Source: Deinococcus yavapaiensis KR-236 (GTDB lineage: Bacteria > Deinococcota > Deinococci > Deinococcales > Deinococcaceae). From it: a DNA stretch of 52,467 nt. The position numbers and the translations under genes were made by a program. The notes below the pieces were generated by a model. That model made no database searches and was not told the origin of the DNA. It saw only the letters and a program-made list of their open reading frames with translations. Within the stretch, counting starts at the first letter, position 1; the number at the start of each line of letters is the position of its first letter. Of this stretch, positions 17,325 through 26,185 are shown in pieces. The stretch spans positions 1-52,467 of the forward strand of contig NZ_QJSX01000023.1 of the NCBI RefSeq assembly GCF_003217515.1, written 5' to 3'.

Positions 17325-17565
17325 GGAATCTTTCCTCCGAGATGAAGGTAGATAACGCGGCATGGCCCCGTCGTGATGACGAGGGGGCGGCCCGTCGTGT
17401 CGAGCTTCGTGCCGAAACCGCGTGCAGCAGACAGGTTTTCCCTCTCGGCCGTCGTTTCCTCCCTGTCATCCGGTTGCCATGTCGAATCGACGAGCACGAA
17501 CGCCCTCGTCTTTCTCGTGAACCGCCTTGCGCGTGAGGATGGAGGTTGAGATACCTTGGGGCATC

Positions 17566-19641
17566 ATGACCGGGTCTTCCGATTGGCGATTCACGCTGCT
17601 TGGCAGTCCTCAGCTGATCGCGCCCGACGGGCGTTTCATTCGTTGCGAGGGCAAGACGCTCGCGCTCCTGGCCTACCTCGCCGTCGAAGGCGCGACGTCG
17701 CGCGCCCGCCTGGTGAGCTTGTTGTGGCCCGAGACCGAGGAAAGCGCCGCGCGAAACAACCTTGTGCACTTGCTGCGCCGCCTACGAAAAGCGTGCGGTG
17801 CTTCCTTGGTGCCAGGGCACGAAACGCTGGCGCTCGGCCCCGAGGTACGAACGGACATCGCCGACGTGCAGGACCATTCGGGCGCGTATGAAGCTGGAGA
17901 CGCACTTCCCGACGGGGCGTTTTTGGACGGCGTGGACTATGACGACCTTCCCGACCTCGCCGATTGGCTGCTCGCCGCGCGCGAGCAGTTCAGCATGCGG
18001 CGCCTGCAGTCGTACCATCGGCGTATCGATCGGCTTCAAGCTGCCGGTCGAGTTTCCGACGCGATCGCGGTCGCCGAGCGCCTCCTGGTCCTCGATCCAC
18101 TCTCCGAGGAGACGTGGCGCACCTTGATGCGCCTGCACTCGCACGCGGGCGACCGTCCGGCCGCGCTTCGGGCATATCGGCGCTGTAAAGACTTGTTGAG
18201 GCGTGAACTCGACGCCGAGCCGTCCGCGCCGACCGCGCGGCTCGCTCGGGAAATCGACTTGGGCGTCGTGAACGCCGACGCGTCGGATGGGCGTCTGCCC
18301 ATCGCGGTGCTGCGCCCGCCGCGCCTCGTGGGCCGCGACGTCGCGTGGGCGGAGATGGAGGACGCTTGGGCGGCGGGCAAGCAGATCTTCGTCTTCGGCG
18401 ATCCAGGAGCCGGAAAGACGCGCCTCGCGCAGGATTTTTTGCGCAGCAAGGGAACGTGGCTGTACTTGCCGAGCCGCCCGGGCGACCGCGACGTCCCGTT
18501 CATGGCCGCCGCTCGCAACGCCCGCGCCCGACTCGCCGCCGCACCGGACGCCGCGTTGTCACCGTGGGTGCGCCGCGAACTGTCACGCTTGCTGCCGGAG
18601 CTTCGCGACGACGACGATCTCGCGCCGCTCGGTGCGGACTCCGAGCGCTACATGTTTTTCCTCGCGCACCTGGAGATGGTGCGGGCGACGGCCTCGACTT
18701 ACCAGGCGACGCTCAACGACGACATTCAGTACTACGACAGCGCCACGATGGACTTGGGCGCCTTCATGTTCTCGCACGTCCTCGCCGAGGGTTCAGGTCC
18801 GTCGGCGCGGTTCATCTCGGTGTGCCGTCGGGGAGAGCTGACATCTCACCAAGAAGTGCTCATCGAGCGTCTCGTCATGGCGGGCTTGGCCGTGCGTGTG
18901 GACTTGACTCCCCTCGAACCGGAGGACGTCGTGTCCTTGTTGCGTGACTTGCCGCTTCCCGAGTCGCTCGGCACACGCTTGCCGATTCGAGATCTCGCCG
19001 CCCGCCTTCACGAGTACGGCGGCGGCAATCCTCAGTTCGTGCTCGAGGCGATTCGGCACGTCATCGAAACGGGTGACGTCGAGACCCTCCTCGAACCCAA
19101 GCGCTTGACGCGTGGTCACGCGGCCCTCGTGGAGCGTCGCCTCGCTCGTCTGTCGAGCGCGGCCCTTCAAGTGGCGCGGGCGGCGGCCGTTCTGCGTGCC
19201 GACTTCACGTTGGAGCAGATCTCGGAAGTGCTGGGCGTCACCGTCTTCGACACGGCGAACGCGTGGGAGGAACTCGACGCCGCTCAAGTGGTCGCCGGGG
19301 AAAGCTTCAGTCACGACCTCGTGGCCGAAGCGATCCTGACGAGCACGCCTGCACACGTTCGCAAGTTGCTGCACCGCGCGGCGGCGCGCGTCCTCGCCCG
19401 ATACGACGCCGCGCCCGCACGAGTCGCGCGACAATGGCTCGACGGCGGTGACGCGGGCCAAAGCGCGCCTTGGTGGCTGCGGGCCGCTCGAGCGGCCGAA
19501 GAGACGCTGCGCTTCAGGGAAGCGACCGAATTCTACGCCGCGGCGGCCGAGGCCTTCGACAAGAGCGCCGACATGGAAGCGGCCGATCGGGCGAGGCGCG
19601 AGCAAGCACGGGTGACGGCGGCGATGACTTCGGTGGGTTGA
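17566..19641 (+). CDS. BTAD / AAA-ATPase transcriptional regulator 2 (SARP-like)
   Basis: 691 residues from ATG 17566, with a short G-run (GGGG) about 5 nt upstream; the frame is open further up without support. Domain order equals that of the other two copies: winged helix (LVSLLWPETEE, RNNLVHLLRRLR), BTAD helices (LMRLHSHAGDRPAALRAY), ATPase with Walker A GDPGAGKTRL at about 278, and a helical C-terminus ending DRARREQARV. The Walker B region differs: where the paralogues read VDVVLVDDIQ and VDVLTVDDMQ, this one has YQATLNDDIQ, with fewer hydrophobic residues before the paired Asp. Tandem with regulator 3, 54 nt upstream of it, probably from an older duplication. Targets unknown. Confidence 0.85.
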   Translation: MTGSSDWRFTLLGSPQLIAPDGRFIRCEGKTLALLAYLAVEGATSRARLVSLLWPETEESAARNNLVHLLRRLRKACGASLVPGHETLALGPEVRTDIADVQDHSGAYEAGDALPDGAFLDGVDYDDLPDLADWLLAAREQFSMRRLQSYHRRIDRLQAAGRVSDAIAVAERLLVLDPLSEETWRTLMRLHSHAGDRPAALRAYRRCKDLLRRELDAEPSAPTARLAREIDLGVVNADASDGRLPIAVLRPPRLVGRDVAWAEMEDAWAAGKQIFVFGDPGAGKTRLAQDFLRSKGTWLYLPSRPGDRDVPFMAAARNARARLAAAPDAALSPWVRRELSRLLPELRDDDDLAPLGADSERYMFFLAHLEMVRATASTYQATLNDDIQYYDSATMDLGAFMFSHVLAEGSGPSARFISVCRRGELTSHQEVLIERLVMAGLAVRVDLTPLEPEDVVSLLRDLPLPESLGTRLPIRDLAARLHEYGGGNPQFVLEAIRHVIETGDVETLLEPKRLTRGHAALVERRLARLSSAALQVARAAAVLRADFTLEQISEVLGVTVFDTANAWEELDAAQVVAGESFSHDLVAEAILTSTPAHVRKLLHRAAARVLARYDAAPARVARQWLDGGDAGQSAPWWLRAARAAEETLRFREATEFYAAAAEAFDKSADMEAADRARREQARVTAAMTSVG

Positions 19642-19677
19642 GCGCGACCGTCGTTTCACGCGGTGTCGACCATCGTT

Positions 19678-19686
19678 TGCTAGTGT
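19678..19686 (+). promoter_or_regulatory. Extended -10 promoter of BTAD regulator 3
   Basis: TGCTAGTGT (TGnTANNNT) ends 9 nt before the ATG and overlaps the approach to a GGAGG ribosome site (19687-19691). It matches the block upstream of BTAD regulator 1 (TTTGCTATTGTGAAG). Confidence 0.5.
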
Positions 19687-19695
19687 GGAGGCACC

Positions 19696-21765
19696 ATGAC
19701 CGGACCGGGAGAGTGGCGGCTGTCGCTGCTGGGCTTGGGACGCCTCGTCGCGCCTGATGGTCGTCGCGTGCGGTGCGAGGGACGCCCTTTGGCCGCCTTG
19801 GCCTTCCTGGCCTTGCAGGGGCCCACGATGCGCTCGCGCCTCGCGGGTCTGCTGTGGCCCGACAACACCGAAAGCGTCGCCCGCAACAACTTGGTGCAGC
19901 TCTTGCGCCGCCTCGCGGCCGCGTGCGGCACCGATCTGGTCGATCCGCACGACCCGCTGACGCTGCGAGACATCGTGCGAACCGACGTCGACGTTCTCGT
20001 CTGCGCCTTCGAGGGCGACGAGGAAGAGGTCGAGGTTCCCGACCACGTCCTGCTCGACGGCCTGTCCTTTCCCGAGGCCCACGAGCTTCAAGATTGGCTT
20101 CGCGCTCAACGCGAACGGCTCGACGGTCTCCGCGCGAGGCACTTGATGAGGAGAGCGCAGCGCAAGGAAGTGCAGGGTGACTGGCCGAACGCGCTCGCGT
20201 TCACACGCCGCGCGCTGCACTTCGATCCCGTGTCCGAGGACGCGTACCGCCGCCTCATGCGCCTGCATTATCTCAACGGCGACCCGGCGGCGGCGCGCGC
20301 CGCGTACGAGCGCTGCGCCGACGTGCTGCGGACCGAACTGCACACCGAGCCGCTTCCCGAGACGCGCGCCCTCGCCGAGGACATCTTGCGCGGCGAGGCG
20401 GTGGCTCACGTGGCTCCTCCTCGACGGCAAGTTCCTCGAAGCGCCCTTCGGCCGCCCGTTCTCCTCGGTCGTGAAACGGCGTGGGAGCGCATGGAGAAGG
20501 GATGGGCGAACGGACAACTGATCTTCGTGACGGGCGAGCCCGGCATGGGAAAGACTCGTCTCGTCGCCGACTTCGCCGCGTCCAAGGGGCGCGTGCTGGC
20601 CCTGGAAGGACGACCGGGCGACGACGCCGCTCCGTTCACGGCCACCGCCCGCAACGTTCGCCGGATCCTCGACGCGAATCCCGACGTGTCGCTCGACGCC
20701 TGGACGCGCGACGCGCTACAGCCGCTCGTTCCCGAGTTGGGTGACGTGCACGGCGTGCGCGCGCAACTCGGCGCCCGCTTGCAAGACGCCGTGGGCGCCG
20801 TGTTCGAGCGAGGCTTGCGGCACGTGGACGTGTTGACGGTGGACGACATGCAGTACTGCGATCTTGCGACGATCGAGGCGGGATTCATCTTGTTCGGATC
20901 GGCCTTTCCTTTGGGAGGCGCGAGCGGCATTCCGCACGTGCTCGCCGCGTACCGCCGCGGAGAATTGTCGCCGGAAGCCGAAGCGTTCGTACAACAGCAA
21001 GTCGTGGCGGGCAAGGCCGTCCTGATCGAACTCGACGCGCTGGACGAAGCGAGCGTTCATCGCCTGCTCGGCGACCTCGACGTTCCTGAGCTCGTCGGTC
21101 TCGCTTCGAGGCTCACGCGGTTCTCGAACGGAAACCCGCAGTTTTTGCTCGAAGCGGTCAAGCACCTCGTGGAAACGAACGGAGTGCGCCCGCACGCCGA
21201 CACGCTGCCTTTACCGCCGAAGGTGGGCGAGGTGTTGACGCGCCGCTTGCAACAATTGTCCGTGCCCGCACTGCAAACGGCTCGCGCGGCCGCCGTGCTG
21301 CAAAGCGACTTCACGCTGGATCTCGTCGCCGAAGTGCTGGGCGCTCCCTTGCTGACCACGGCGAGCGCTTGGGAGGAACTCGAGCGGGCGCAGATTATGA
21401 ACGGAGAGCGCTTCACGCACGATCTCGTGTACGAAGCGCTCGTAGCGGCGATTCCCGAGGCGGTCCGCAAGCTTTTGCACCGCAGCGCCGCCCGCGTCTT
21501 GACACGCCACGCCGCGTCCCCGGGGCGCGTGGCCCGCCATTGGCTGATCGGGGGAGAGCACGCGCGCGCCGCTCCCCTGTTGCTGGAAGCGGGCGTGGAA
21601 GCCGAGGCGACGTCTCGCTGGCAAGAAGCGCACGACTTCTACACCTTGGCGATGACGTCGTACGACGCGATCGGCGACGCGGCGGGACACGCCTCGGCGA
21701 GCTCGGCGCGCGGCAAGGTGCAGGAACGGTTGACGGTCGCGGCGAGCGCGGCGCTTCACGCTTGA
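19696..21765 (+). CDS. BTAD / AAA-ATPase transcriptional regulator 3 (SARP-like)
   Basis: 689 residues from ATG 19696, preceded by GGAGG with 4 nt spacing. The winged helix carries LAGLLWPDNTE and RNNLVQLLRRL, the BTAD region RRLMRLHYLNGDPAAARAAYE, the ATPase GEPGMGKTRL (about residue 280) and VDVLTVDDMQYCD. The C-terminal part carries the shared ARAAAVLQSDFTLDLVAEVLG block also found in regulators 1 and 2, then a helical tail. It is presumably a DNA-binding, ATP-dependent activator acting in the cytoplasm. It directly follows regulator 2 but has its own promoter and ribosome site. Confidence 0.85.
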   Translation: MTGPGEWRLSLLGLGRLVAPDGRRVRCEGRPLAALAFLALQGPTMRSRLAGLLWPDNTESVARNNLVQLLRRLAAACGTDLVDPHDPLTLRDIVRTDVDVLVCAFEGDEEEVEVPDHVLLDGLSFPEAHELQDWLRAQRERLDGLRARHLMRRAQRKEVQGDWPNALAFTRRALHFDPVSEDAYRRLMRLHYLNGDPAAARAAYERCADVLRTELHTEPLPETRALAEDILRGEAVAHVAPPRRQVPRSALRPPVLLGRETAWERMEKGWANGQLIFVTGEPGMGKTRLVADFAASKGRVLALEGRPGDDAAPFTATARNVRRILDANPDVSLDAWTRDALQPLVPELGDVHGVRAQLGARLQDAVGAVFERGLRHVDVLTVDDMQYCDLATIEAGFILFGSAFPLGGASGIPHVLAAYRRGELSPEAEAFVQQQVVAGKAVLIELDALDEASVHRLLGDLDVPELVGLASRLTRFSNGNPQFLLEAVKHLVETNGVRPHADTLPLPPKVGEVLTRRLQQLSVPALQTARAAAVLQSDFTLDLVAEVLGAPLLTTASAWEELERAQIMNGERFTHDLVYEALVAAIPEAVRKLLHRSAARVLTRHAASPGRVARHWLIGGEHARAAPLLLEAGVEAEATSRWQEAHDFYTLAMTSYDAIGDAAGHASASSARGKVQERLTVAASAALHA

Positions 21766-21856
21766 AGCGATCGAAAGGGCGAGGCCGAACGGGACGCGCG
21801 GCAAGTCGACGAAGCACCCAGCGGCCAGGCCCGGAGGTTGGAAAGGTCGATGGAGT

Positions 21857-22080
21857 TCACGCTGGAATGAAGCTCGCGCCGCTCGCCACCTTCGCGTGAC
21901 CCGCCATCGTCTCGGACGCCGTGAAGTCTTCCATGCCGCCGTTCACGACGAGCGGCGTGAACTTCATGGGACCTGAAGCTCGGCTCGGCGACGATGAGGC
22001 TTACCTTGGCCTTGTACGGCCCTCGAACTTCGTCGCCGCCCGACGTCCGTCCACGTCGGTGACGGCCCGCGACACGTTCG
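21857..22080 (-). pseudogene. Degraded fragment of a carboxypeptidase-regulatory-like protein
   Basis: On the minus strand one frame reads GGDEVRGPYKAKVSLIVAEPS, and a neighbouring frame then reads KFTPLVVNGGMEDFTASETM up to a stop at 21857. The pair parallels the end of the secreted protein at 15831-17324 (LARYELKVAYV then SLTPLVVRN). One frameshift plus loss of everything upstream would explain it. Short, so the relationship is tentative. Confidence 0.4.
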
Positions 22081-22082
22081 AA

Positions 22083-23255
22083 TCAAGAGTGGTCTCGCTT
22101 AGCTTCGTGACGATCTGGCGGCGCGGCGGGGAGTCGCACCGTCACACGAAGTCCCCCGGCGGCCCGAGGCGTGAGGGAAAGGGTTCCGTCGTGTGCTCGG
22201 GTGATGCTGTTGACGATCGCCAAGCCCAAACCGACGCCCGCGTGATCGGTGGCGGTACGCTCGGTGCCGCGAAGAAACGGCTCGACGAGCGTGGCTACCA
22301 ACTCGGGGGGAAGGTTCTCGCCGGTGTTCTCGACGGTGAGCGCCACGCCGCGCCCGTGAACGCTGGCCGTGATCCACACGCGGCCCTGCTCGGACAGATT
22401 GTGGACGATCGCGTTGTGCACGAGGTTCGTCGTCAACTGCAGCAGAAGCGTGCGTGATCCGATGGTGGGCGTCACGTCACCGGAAGTCTCGATCCTGACG
22501 CCGCGTTTCTCTGCGAGGGGAAGGAGCGTTTCCGTGGCTTCTTCCGCGACGAGGGACAAGTCGACGTGTTCTGGCGTGAAGGACCGCTGATCGGCGCGGC
22601 TCAGCACGAGAAGCGCTTCGGTGAGGCCGACCGCCCGGGTGTTGACCGCGTGAAGGCGGTCGATCAGCTCGTCGGTGTCGCGATTCGGATCTTTGCGGGC
22701 CACGTCGAGCAGCGTCCGCGTGATCGCCAGGGGCGTGCGCAACTCGTGGGAGGCGTTGGCTGCGAATCTCCGCTGTTCGCGTACGTGCGCTTCGAGGCGC
22801 GCGAGCATGGCGTCGAAAGCGTCGGCGAGTTCGCGAAACTCGTCTTCGTGGCCCGCGAGCCGGATTCGATGAGAGAGCGAGCCGGTCGCGGCGAGGCGCG
22901 TGGCGTCGGTGATTCGCGTCAGGGGAGCGAGAATTCGTCCGGCGAGCAGCCAACCCCCGACGAGCCCGAAGACCAGGAGGAAGATCAGCACCACCGCTGC
23001 CTTGGGAACGAAGGCGCGCACCAAATCCGAGCGATTCGGGACGAAGAGCGGGCGAACCGACCCTGGAGCGGACGAGCTCGCTCCCGTCGCCACGTGGTTC
23101 GGTGAGGACCGTGGCTGGATTTGGATCTCCTCGGGGACATACCGTAGCAGGAACACCCACACCACCAGCAGCAGCAAAGTGCCCGCCAGCATCAGAAATG
23201 CGGCGTAACTGAGGGTGAGTTTGAAGCGAACGCTCACTCCGGGCGTTCTACCCAC
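22083..23255 (-). CDS. Sensor histidine kinase, VanS-like
   Basis: 390 residues from GTG 23255 (a second GTG at 23237 is also possible). TM1 lies at about 13-35 (FLMLAGTLLLLVVWVFLL) and TM2 at about 80-105 (VVLIFLLVFGLVGGWLLAG), with a short extracytoplasmic loop, then HAMP (RILAPLTRITDATRLAA). The phospho-acceptor His170 is in NASHELRTPLA. The ATP domain shows N (NLVHNAIVHN), G1 as VENTGENL and G2 as GVGLGLAIV. It should autophosphorylate and pass phosphate to the response regulator at 23248-23952, whose stop it overlaps by 8 bp. Divergence from a VanY-like gene suggests cell-wall sensing. Signal unknown. Confidence 0.88.
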   Translation of the reverse strand: MGRTPGVSVRFKLTLSYAAFLMLAGTLLLLVVWVFLLRYVPEEIQIQPRSSPNHVATGASSSAPGSVRPLFVPNRSDLVRAFVPKAAVVLIFLLVFGLVGGWLLAGRILAPLTRITDATRLAATGSLSHRIRLAGHEDEFRELADAFDAMLARLEAHVREQRRFAANASHELRTPLAITRTLLDVARKDPNRDTDELIDRLHAVNTRAVGLTEALLVLSRADQRSFTPEHVDLSLVAEEATETLLPLAEKRGVRIETSGDVTPTIGSRTLLLQLTTNLVHNAIVHNLSEQGRVWITASVHGRGVALTVENTGENLPPELVATLVEPFLRGTERTATDHAGVGLGLAIVNSITRAHDGTLSLTPRAAGGLRVTVRLPAAPPDRHEAKRDHS

Positions 23256-23952
23256 GGCGTTCCCACTCGCGCTCGGCGCCGGGCACCGTGTCGATGCGGT
23301 AGCCGACGCCGGGCACCGTGGCGATCAGCCACGGTTCGCCGAGCCGCTTTCGCAACGCCGAGACGGTGATGCGCACGGCGTTGGTGAAAGGATCGGCGCT
23401 TTCGTCCCAAGCCCGCTTCAAGAGCTCCTCGGCGCTGACGACCCCACCCTCGGCGGCGACCAGGATTTCGAGCACGGCGAACTGCTTCCTGGTCAGCGCC
23501 ACGTGACGGCCGTCCCGGTAGACTTCGCGCCGAAACGGGTCCAAGCGTAAGCTTCCGAGCTCCCGAACGGGCGGCCTGCTGTAGGCGCGGCGTCGATCGA
23601 GGGCCCTGAGCCTGAGTACGAGCTCTTGCAACTCGAACGGCTTGGTGAGGTAATCATCGGCGCCGAGCTCGAATCCGGAGGCCTTGTCGTCGAGTCGGTC
23701 GGCAGCGGTGAGCATCAGGATCGGCGTGCCGCTGCCCGAGGCGACGATGCTTCGCGCGATTTCGTCACCGGAAGGTCCGGGAATGTCACGGTCGAGGATG
23801 GCGATGTCGTAAGCGTTGATGCTCAGCAACTCCAAAGCGGTATCACCGTCACCGGCGATATCGGCGGCGATCGCCTCCAGCCGCAGGCCGTCGCGAATGG
23901 CCTGCGCCAAGTAGGGTTCGTCCTCGACGATCAACACACGCATGCGCTTCAT
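23248..23952 (-). CDS. OmpR-family response regulator, VanR-like
   Basis: 234 residues. The receiver has the acidic pair VEDEPY, phospho-acceptor Asp in AILDRDIPGPSGDE (about residue 54), Thr in LMLTAADR and Lys in YLTKPFE. The C-terminus is an OmpR winged helix (TRKQFAVLEILVAAEGGVVSAEELL, ending TVPGVGYRID). ATG 23952 or ATG 23943 could be the start; GGGAG precedes both. It is the first gene of a pair with the kinase. It probably binds the tandem repeats in 23960-24004 between itself and the divergent carboxypeptidase gene. Confidence 0.9.
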   Translation of the reverse strand: MKRMRVLIVEDEPYLAQAIRDGLRLEAIAADIAGDGDTALELLSINAYDIAILDRDIPGPSGDEIARSIVASGSGTPILMLTAADRLDDKASGFELGADDYLTKPFELQELVLRLRALDRRRAYSRPPVRELGSLRLDPFRREVYRDGRHVALTRKQFAVLEILVAAEGGVVSAEELLKRAWDESADPFTNAVRITVSALRKRLGEPWLIATVPGVGYRIDTVPGAEREWERRG

Positions 23953-23959
23953 GCTCCCA

Positions 23960-24004
23960 GTCGGAGCATATCGTCGGCATATCGAAAATTACATACGCTC
24001 CGAC
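23960..24004. promoter_or_regulatory. Divergent promoter region with inverted and direct repeats, likely operator
   Basis: GTCGGAGCATAT (23960-23971) and ATACGCTCCGAC (23993-24004) form an 11-of-12 inverted repeat. Inside it GCATATCG occurs twice, 11 bp apart (23966-23973 and 23977-23984), one helical turn, as expected for tandem binding by an OmpR-type regulator. The stretch is A/T-rich and separates the divergent regulator and VanY-like genes. Confidence 0.6.
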
Positions 24005-24030
24005 AACGCCTCGCGGCCTTCACTGAAGGC

Positions 24031-24666
24031 ATGTCCTCCCGTCACCCGACTCGATCGGCGCCCCGCGCTCCACGACGCACCGTCCTCGCTTCCATGGTCC
24101 TCGTCGGCGCGGCCATTCTCGTCGCCTACCACGACGAGTCGTCGGCCGCTCCGTCTCCGGCACCCTCGTCCATCACCGCGCCACCGCTTTCGCCCCGCCC
24201 GCCCGCTCGTCTTTCCGGCGAGGAAGACGGAGTCGTTCCTCCCGGCGTGACCATCTTCGAGGACGAATACCCCGCCGTGGCGAAGCTCAGTCCCGACCTC
24301 CGCCGCGCCCTTCGAAGCGCGGCAGCAGACGCTTCGAAAGATGGCGTGACGCTCCTCGTCAAGAGCGGTTGGCGATCCCGCGCGTACCAGAACGAGCTTC
24401 TTCGTGAGGCGGTCTCGAAGTACGGTTCGGTCGCGCGAGCTGCGAGGTGGGTCGCCACGGCCGATACGTCTCCTCACGTGTCCGGAGACGCGGTCGACGT
24501 CGGACCTTCCAGTGCTGCGGCGTGGTTGGCCAAGCACGGGGCGACGTACGGGCTGTGCCAGATCTACAGAAACGAACCTTGGCACTACGAACTGCGCCTT
24601 CAGGCGACCGATCGAGGCTGCCCACCCCTGTACGCCGACCCCACGCGAGATCCGAGGATGCATTGA
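24031..24666 (+). CDS. VanY-like D,D-carboxypeptidase (peptidase M15)
   Basis: 211 residues. The ATG at 24031 gives a basic N-terminus and a single hydrophobic segment (VLASMVLVGAAILVAY, about residues 18-33) acting as signal anchor, then a Pro-rich linker. The catalytic domain has the M15B zinc motifs SPHVSGDAVDVG (S-x-H-x-x-G-x-A-x-D) and EPWHYE (W-H-x-E). Such enzymes remove the terminal D-Ala from peptidoglycan stem peptides outside the membrane. It is divergent from a VanRS-like pair, an arrangement known from regulated cell-wall carboxypeptidases. The ribosome site is weak (GAAGG directly abutting). No vanHAX-like ligase genes are present. Confidence 0.87.
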   Translation: MSSRHPTRSAPRAPRRTVLASMVLVGAAILVAYHDESSAAPSPAPSSITAPPLSPRPPARLSGEEDGVVPPGVTIFEDEYPAVAKLSPDLRRALRSAAADASKDGVTLLVKSGWRSRAYQNELLREAVSKYGSVARAARWVATADTSPHVSGDAVDVGPSSAAAWLAKHGATYGLCQIYRNEPWHYELRLQATDRGCPPLYADPTRDPRMH

Positions 24667-24979
24667 CGAGCCCGTCGTGCCAGCCGTTCGACGTGTCGTC
24701 GCGTCGAGCCGGGCGGTTCGAGCCGCCCGCGACCGTGGCCGCAGCGCGGCTCACCTTCAAGGCGTCACGTTCCCCCGGCTCGCCGACGCGGGCCAAATAC
24801 TCGAGGCGCAGAAACGGCCCGGCGAGCGGTGCGGACGCACGTCGTGGCCGCTCGCCGGAGACGCCGAGGATCGCCTTTTCGATGTACTGCTGAGCTTCGT
24901 GCCCTCACCTGCGACGCCCCTTGACCTGTTCGGAGCGGACCGACGAATCCGGGTCGCGCCGGATGACGGCCCGTGCGCG
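24667..24979. other. Intergenic region, no supportable gene
   Basis: A hairpin occurs near the start (24711-24728). On the minus strand one frame reads YIEKAILGVSGERPRRASAPL and continues LRLEYLARVGEPGERDALKV, which looks protein-like, but a stop lies just upstream and there is no start, so it may be a relic. Confidence 0.4.
24711..24728. terminator. GC hairpin after the VanY-like gene
   Basis: GGGCGG (24711-24716), loop TTCGAG, CCGCCC (24723-24728), with a flanking C-G pair. It is 45 nt past the stop, with no T tract. Confidence 0.4.
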
Positions 24980-25861
24980 TCAACCTTCCACGAGCAGGAT
25001 GCCCGCCAAGGTGACGAGCGCGCCGAGCCACTGATGCCGCGCGAGACGTTCACGCAGAACCACGAGGGCGAGCAGGACGGTCACCACCGTCGACATGGAG
25101 CCCAGCACGGTCACGACCGCGTCCTCGCCTCGGCCCAGACCGAAGGCGGTCGCTACCGACGCGAGCGTTGCCAGGCCGCCCACCCCGACGAGCGCCCATC
25201 CCGCTCGACCACGCGGCACGGGGCCGAGCGGTTCGTTGGCCGCCCTCGCGATGAACGCGAGCGCGAAGGGACCGAGCAGGCGGGAGATCCAGATGGACGT
25301 GAGCCCGCCGAGATCGGGCGTGACGTGCGCGCCGAGAAGGTAGAAGGCGATGCCGTACACCCACGCGGCGCACACCGCCCAGATCACCCCGGGTGACAGC
25401 CACGCCGACCCCGCCGATTTCGGTTCGCCGGGAGCCGCGCGCCCTGGAATGGCGGACAGCACGATTCCGACGAGCACGCACGCCAGCCCGATGCCCGTTC
25501 GAACCGTGAGCGATTCTCCGCTCCACCAGGCCAGCAAGGCCGTCACCGCGCCGTAACTCGCCACAATGGGCGAGACGAGCGCGAGCACCCCTTGACCGAA
25601 CGCTTGAAAGAACGCCAGGGACGCGACGCTGATGAGGGCGGCGCAGACGACCGCCCAAGTCCACGCGCTCGGCGAGTCGTACGCGCCGAAACGGCTGAAC
25701 TCTCCCGTCGTCAAGAGCGCCACCGTGAGCGCGGCGAGACCCACGAAGGTCGAGTAGAACTGCGCGCGGTACGCTCCGAACGCGCGTGACGCGAAGCGCG
25801 CGAGGAAATCCGCGATGCCCCAACTCAGCGCCGCGAGAAGGCCGAGCGCGACGCCGCTCAC
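24980..25861 (-). CDS. EamA/DMT-superfamily permease
   Basis: 293 residues if started at GTG 25861 (VSGVALGLLAALSWG). The product has ten hydrophobic helices in two EamA repeats, each starting with the typical GLLAALSWGIADF and SPGVIWAVCAAWVYGIAF segments. Repeat ends carry E-x-L motifs (WWSGESLTVRTGIG, VLRERLARHQWLGALVTLAGILL). It is an inner-membrane drug/metabolite transporter; the substrate is unpredictable. The frame is open to 26134, but the upstream part is not membrane-like. The start is uncertain because no ribosome site is obvious. Confidence 0.83.
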   Translation of the reverse strand: MSGVALGLLAALSWGIADFLARFASRAFGAYRAQFYSTFVGLAALTVALLTTGEFSRFGAYDSPSAWTWAVVCAALISVASLAFFQAFGQGVLALVSPIVASYGAVTALLAWWSGESLTVRTGIGLACVLVGIVLSAIPGRAAPGEPKSAGSAWLSPGVIWAVCAAWVYGIAFYLLGAHVTPDLGGLTSIWISRLLGPFALAFIARAANEPLGPVPRGRAGWALVGVGGLATLASVATAFGLGRGEDAVVTVLGSMSTVVTVLLALVVLRERLARHQWLGALVTLAGILLVEG

Positions 25862-25987
25862 GCGCACCACGGGACGTGCGCGAGCTCCTCGATGCTCGCC
25901 TCGCCCGCTGTGAGTTCGGTCGGCGCGCACAGCAAAGGCTGGACGTACCAAGCACGATCGAGGGTTCGCGAAGGCCTTCTCGGTGAC

Positions 25988-26125
25988 ATGCTTCCAGCCT
26001 ACCCTGCGCTGCCCGTTACCGCCGAGGTCGAGCCGGACGGCGGTCGGCTCTTGCTTCTGGCCGCCAAGAACGGATATCCCTTCGCGCTCTACGCGAATCG
26101 TGAACATCTTGTACGCGGCGCTTGA
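25988..26125 (+). CDS. Putative 45-residue protein
   Basis: ATG 25988 follows a weak GGTGA. The 45 residues have strong G/C third-position bias and read like a small beta-hairpin domain (VTAEVEPDGGRLLLLAAKNGY, then FALYANREHL). It lies between the divergent permease and the secreted protein at 26186. No family recognised; the frame is open upstream, so a longer form is possible. Confidence 0.4.
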   Translation: MLPAYPALPVTAEVEPDGGRLLLLAAKNGYPFALYANREHLVRGA

Positions 26126-26185
26126 ACGCGGCACGGCGACACTGTCTGCATCAGAAGCGAGACCGCTTCACCAAGGAGACCCACC

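Noticed and set aside
18793..20517. Long minus-strand frame spanning BTAD regulators 2 and 3
   Set aside because: Antisense shadow; no recognisable domain.
24360..24890. Minus-strand frame after the VanY-like gene
   Set aside because: Protein-like in part, but it begins after a stop and overlaps the carboxypeptidase gene; no start signal.
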